From: Comamonadaceae bacterium OS-1
GTDB taxonomy: Bacteria; Pseudomonadota; Gammaproteobacteria; Burkholderiales; Burkholderiaceae_C
Direction: 5' to 3'
Assembly: GCA_027923965.1 (NCBI GenBank)
Contig: AP026969.1
Location: forward strand, 1,240,001-1,304,000
DNA length: 64,000 nt
How positions within the stretch are numbered: position 1 is the first letter of the stretch; every line of letters starts with the position of its first letter. The position numbers were made by a program, and so were the translations under genes. A model generated the notes under the pieces. The model did not search any database, was not told the origin of the DNA, and worked only from the letters and a program-made list of their open reading frames with translations. Shown here in pieces: positions 61,867 through 64,000 of this stretch.

Positions 61867-62862
61867 ATGAGCGACATCACCACATTTCACGCCGATATCA
61901 AAAGCATTCTCGAACTGGCGCGCAGCAAGGCGCGTTCGGCGGTAAACACCGCCATGGTGGAGGCCTATTGGCTGATCGGCCAGAGGATCGTGCAAGAGGA
62001 ACAGCAGGGGAAACAGAAGGCCCAATACGGCACGCGGTCGATGGAGGCGCTGTCCATTGCATTGACAGCGGATTTTGGCAAAGGGTTTTCCTATGCCAAT
62101 TTGTACAATTTTCGCCAGTTCTACCGGGTTTTTCCTGACCAGCAGATTCTCTACACTCTGTGTAGAGAATTGAGCTGGAGCCATCTGCGCTTGATCATTC
62201 GAGCCGACTCGCCAAAGGCGATGGAGTACTACTGCAACGAGACACGTGCGCAAAACTGGACGGTGCGCTAGTTGGAACGGAATATCAAGACCCAGAGTTA
62301 TCAGCGCCTACTGTCTACCCAGGCCGCGTCGTCAGAGGCATCTGCAAAAGCCGCGCATTTGGACTTCATCAAAGACCCCTATGTACTGGAGTTCTTGCAG
62401 CTACCCGAGGCGAGCCACCTCAAAGAAAGCCAGCTGGAGCAGGCCATCATTGACGAGTTGCAGAAATTCCTCCTGGAACTGGGCAAGGGGTTTTCGTTTG
62501 TGGCGCGGCAAATGCGCATCAGCACCGAAACCAGCCATTTTTTCATCGACCTGGTTTTCTACAACTACTTGCTCAAGTGTTTCGTCATCATTGACCTGAA
62601 AACCGGCAAGCTCAGCCACCAGGATATCGGGCAAATGGACATGTATGTGCGCATGTTTGACGACCTCAAGCGGGGCGAGGATGACAACCCGACCATCGGG
62701 ATCATTCTGTGTGACAGCAAGGACGAAACCGTCGTCAAATACTCTGTGATCCAAGAGAGCCAGCAGCTATTTGCCTCCAAATACCAGCGTGTACTTCCCA
62801 CCGAAGAAGAGCTGATTGCCGAGATCGAACGGGAAAAGCGGTTGATCGCAGGGGTGGAGTGA
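61867..62862 (+). pseudogene. YhcG/DUF1016-type PDDEXK nuclease gene split by one amber codon
   Basis: One reading frame of about 331 codons is interrupted only by TAG at 62269-62271. The upstream part has the DUF1016 N-terminal domain (AYWLIGQRIVQEEQQGK; LSWSHLRLIIR) and ends NWTVR; the downstream part resumes LERNIKTQSYQRLL with the PDDEXK domain (HFFIDLVFYNYLLKCFVIIDLKTGKL). The expected residue at the stop is Gln (VRQLERNI in relatives), so CAG became TAG. The second part could start at TTG 62272, but would lack the N-terminal domain. No partner toxin or restriction gene is adjacent. Recently inactivated or read through. Confidence 0.88.
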
Positions 62863-62895
62863 AAGCCCCAACCCGCCCGGGCCGCATAATGGCCG

Positions 62896-63954
62896 ATGAC
62901 AGACCCCACCCCTCCCCACAAGCGCCGCGTCCGTTACGCGGGCACGCATCCCCGCCAGTTTGAAGAAAAGTACAAAGAGCTGGACCCCACGCGCCATGCG
63001 GCGGAGGTGGACAAGGTCATGCTGCGCGGGCAAACGCCTGCGGGCATGCACCGCTCGATTTGTGTGGACGAGATCCTCGCCATCCTCAAGCCTGTACCGG
63101 GCGAAACCGGGGTGGACCTGACCCTGGGCTTTGGTGGCCACATGCTGGCCATGCTGCCGTTGGTGCAGCCGGGTGGGCGCATGTTTGGCATGGATGTGGA
63201 CCCGATCGAGCTGCCCCGCACGACAGCGCGGCTGCGCGCCCTGGGCTTTGGCGACGAGGCGCTGATCGTGCACCGCGCCAACTTCAGCGAGCTGGCCACC
63301 TTGCTGCCGCAGGCGGGCGGTGGCTTTGACTTTGCGCTGGCCGACCTGGGCGTGTCGTCCATGCAGATTGACAACCCGGCGCGGGGCTTCAGTTTCCGGG
63401 CCGATGGTCCGCTGGATTTGCGGCTAGACCCGACCAGCGGGCAGTCGGCCAGCGAGCTGCTGCTGTGCGTGACCCGCCACCGGTTGCGTGACCTGCTGAC
63501 CGACAATTCCGACGAGCCTTTTGCCCTGCCCTTGGCCGCCGCCCTGCAAGGCCAGTACCTGGAAACCACCGTGCAGCTCGCCGACCTGGTGCGCGCCACC
63601 ATGGAGCTGGCGTACAAGCGCAGCATGCCCGCAGAAGAGCGCCTGGCCGAGACCAAAAAAGTGCTGCAGCGCACCTTCCAGGCGCTGCGCATCGAGGTGA
63701 ACGACGAGTTCGGCGTGCTCGACACCATGCTGCTGAACCTGCCCGCTTGCCTCAAGCCGGGCGGGCGCGTGGCCATTTTGAGCTTCCACTCCGGCGAAGA
63801 CCGGCGCGTGAAGAAGTGCTTCCAAACCGGCGAGCGCAACGGCACCTTCAGCAGCGTGGCCCCTGACCCGATTCGCGCCTCGTATGACGAGCAGCGCAGC
63901 AACCCCCGTTCATCGTCGGCCAAGTTGCGCTGGGCGGTGCGGGCATTGCACTGA
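62896..63954 (+). CDS. divergent RsmH-like rRNA/SAM methyltransferase
   Basis: A 352-aa member of the RsmH (MraW) family, which methylates N4 of C1402 in 16S rRNA. SAM and catalytic blocks are recognisable but altered: DLTLGFGGHMLAML for the usual DGTLGRGGHS, GMDVDPIELPRTTARL, LADLGVSSMQIDNPARGFSFRADGPLDLRLDP and the GGRVAILSFHSGEDRRVK end. The N-terminus (RYAGTHPRQFEEKYKELDP) has about 50 extra residues. There is no mraZ, ftsL or murein cluster around it, so this is a paralogue outside the dcw cluster. Target may differ. Confidence 0.88.
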   Translation: MTDPTPPHKRRVRYAGTHPRQFEEKYKELDPTRHAAEVDKVMLRGQTPAGMHRSICVDEILAILKPVPGETGVDLTLGFGGHMLAMLPLVQPGGRMFGMDVDPIELPRTTARLRALGFGDEALIVHRANFSELATLLPQAGGGFDFALADLGVSSMQIDNPARGFSFRADGPLDLRLDPTSGQSASELLLCVTRHRLRDLLTDNSDEPFALPLAAALQGQYLETTVQLADLVRATMELAYKRSMPAEERLAETKKVLQRTFQALRIEVNDEFGVLDTMLLNLPACLKPGGRVAILSFHSGEDRRVKKCFQTGERNGTFSSVAPDPIRASYDEQRSNPRSSSAKLRWAVRALH

Positions 63955-64000
63955 GCTTTGGGCGGGACGAGGTAGTAGCTGCACCGGCGTGCACGGTCAA

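Noticed and set aside
59820..61883. 687-codon frame opposite lpdA
   Set aside because: Low-complexity His/Gly/Ala composition; lpdA is secure.

Overview
The window is a stretch of GC-rich betaproteobacterial chromosome, most likely from Comamonadaceae (Burkholderiales; Rhodoferax-like). Supporting signs are a monomeric NADP isocitrate dehydrogenase, a PHA phasin with PhaR-like operator boxes, a PDH operon with a lipoyl-bearing E3 subunit and an embedded proteasome-like gene, and two intergenic repeat families that I recall from this family. The identification is inference from gene content; no rRNA or marker phylogeny is available here. No tRNA, rRNA, CRISPR array, insertion sequence, integrase or prophage was seen.

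Left part (1-13 kb): the end of a PAS-GGDEF diguanylate cyclase, an orphan ParB-like protein, and a c-di-GMP-I (GEMM-I) riboswitch in front of a secreted S53 (sedolisin-type) peptidase. Then comes a leftward redox cluster of six genes: a large exported diheme c-type cytochrome, a GMC flavoprotein oxidoreductase, a 143-aa unknown, a 429-aa membrane unknown, a DyP-type peroxidase and a catalase-like protein. This cluster is the best candidate in the window for a system of unknown chemistry.

Middle (13-38 kb): icd; a divergent Fic protein with operator-like repeats upstream; a TldD/PmbA pair; a membrane-tethered receiver protein; a GH13 glucosidase; a patatin lipoprotein; phaP with two PhaR-like boxes around its promoter; a histone-deacetylase-fold protein; divergent azoR/lysR; a five-gene FrcBCA-like sugar ABC operon with a FucU/RbsD protein and a ROK regulator; and a rightward run of pncB, an NhaD-like antiporter, a 2-hydroxyacid dehydrogenase and rmuC. 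A gene-free kilobase follows, holding two roughly 200-bp inverted arms.

Right part (39-64 kb): an MFS transporter, a LOG-family protein, a BON lipoprotein, dctA, a penicillin-acylase-family lipoprotein, pyrD, rpiA, a DUF4124/glutaredoxin-like protein, prlC, folD, and a FixJ-type two-component pair divergent from the pyruvate dehydrogenase operon (aceE, aceF, a proteasome homologue, lpdA). Last come a YhcG-type nuclease gene broken by one amber codon and a divergent RsmH-like methyltransferase.

At least thirteen copies of a short hairpin repeat are scattered between genes. Some form terminators or supply the last codons of genes, and related sequence lies in the Ala/Pro linkers of aceF and lpdA. 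Start codons were chosen by ribosome-binding sites, ATGA overlaps and family N-termini. All functional calls come from reading motifs by eye, not from database searches.
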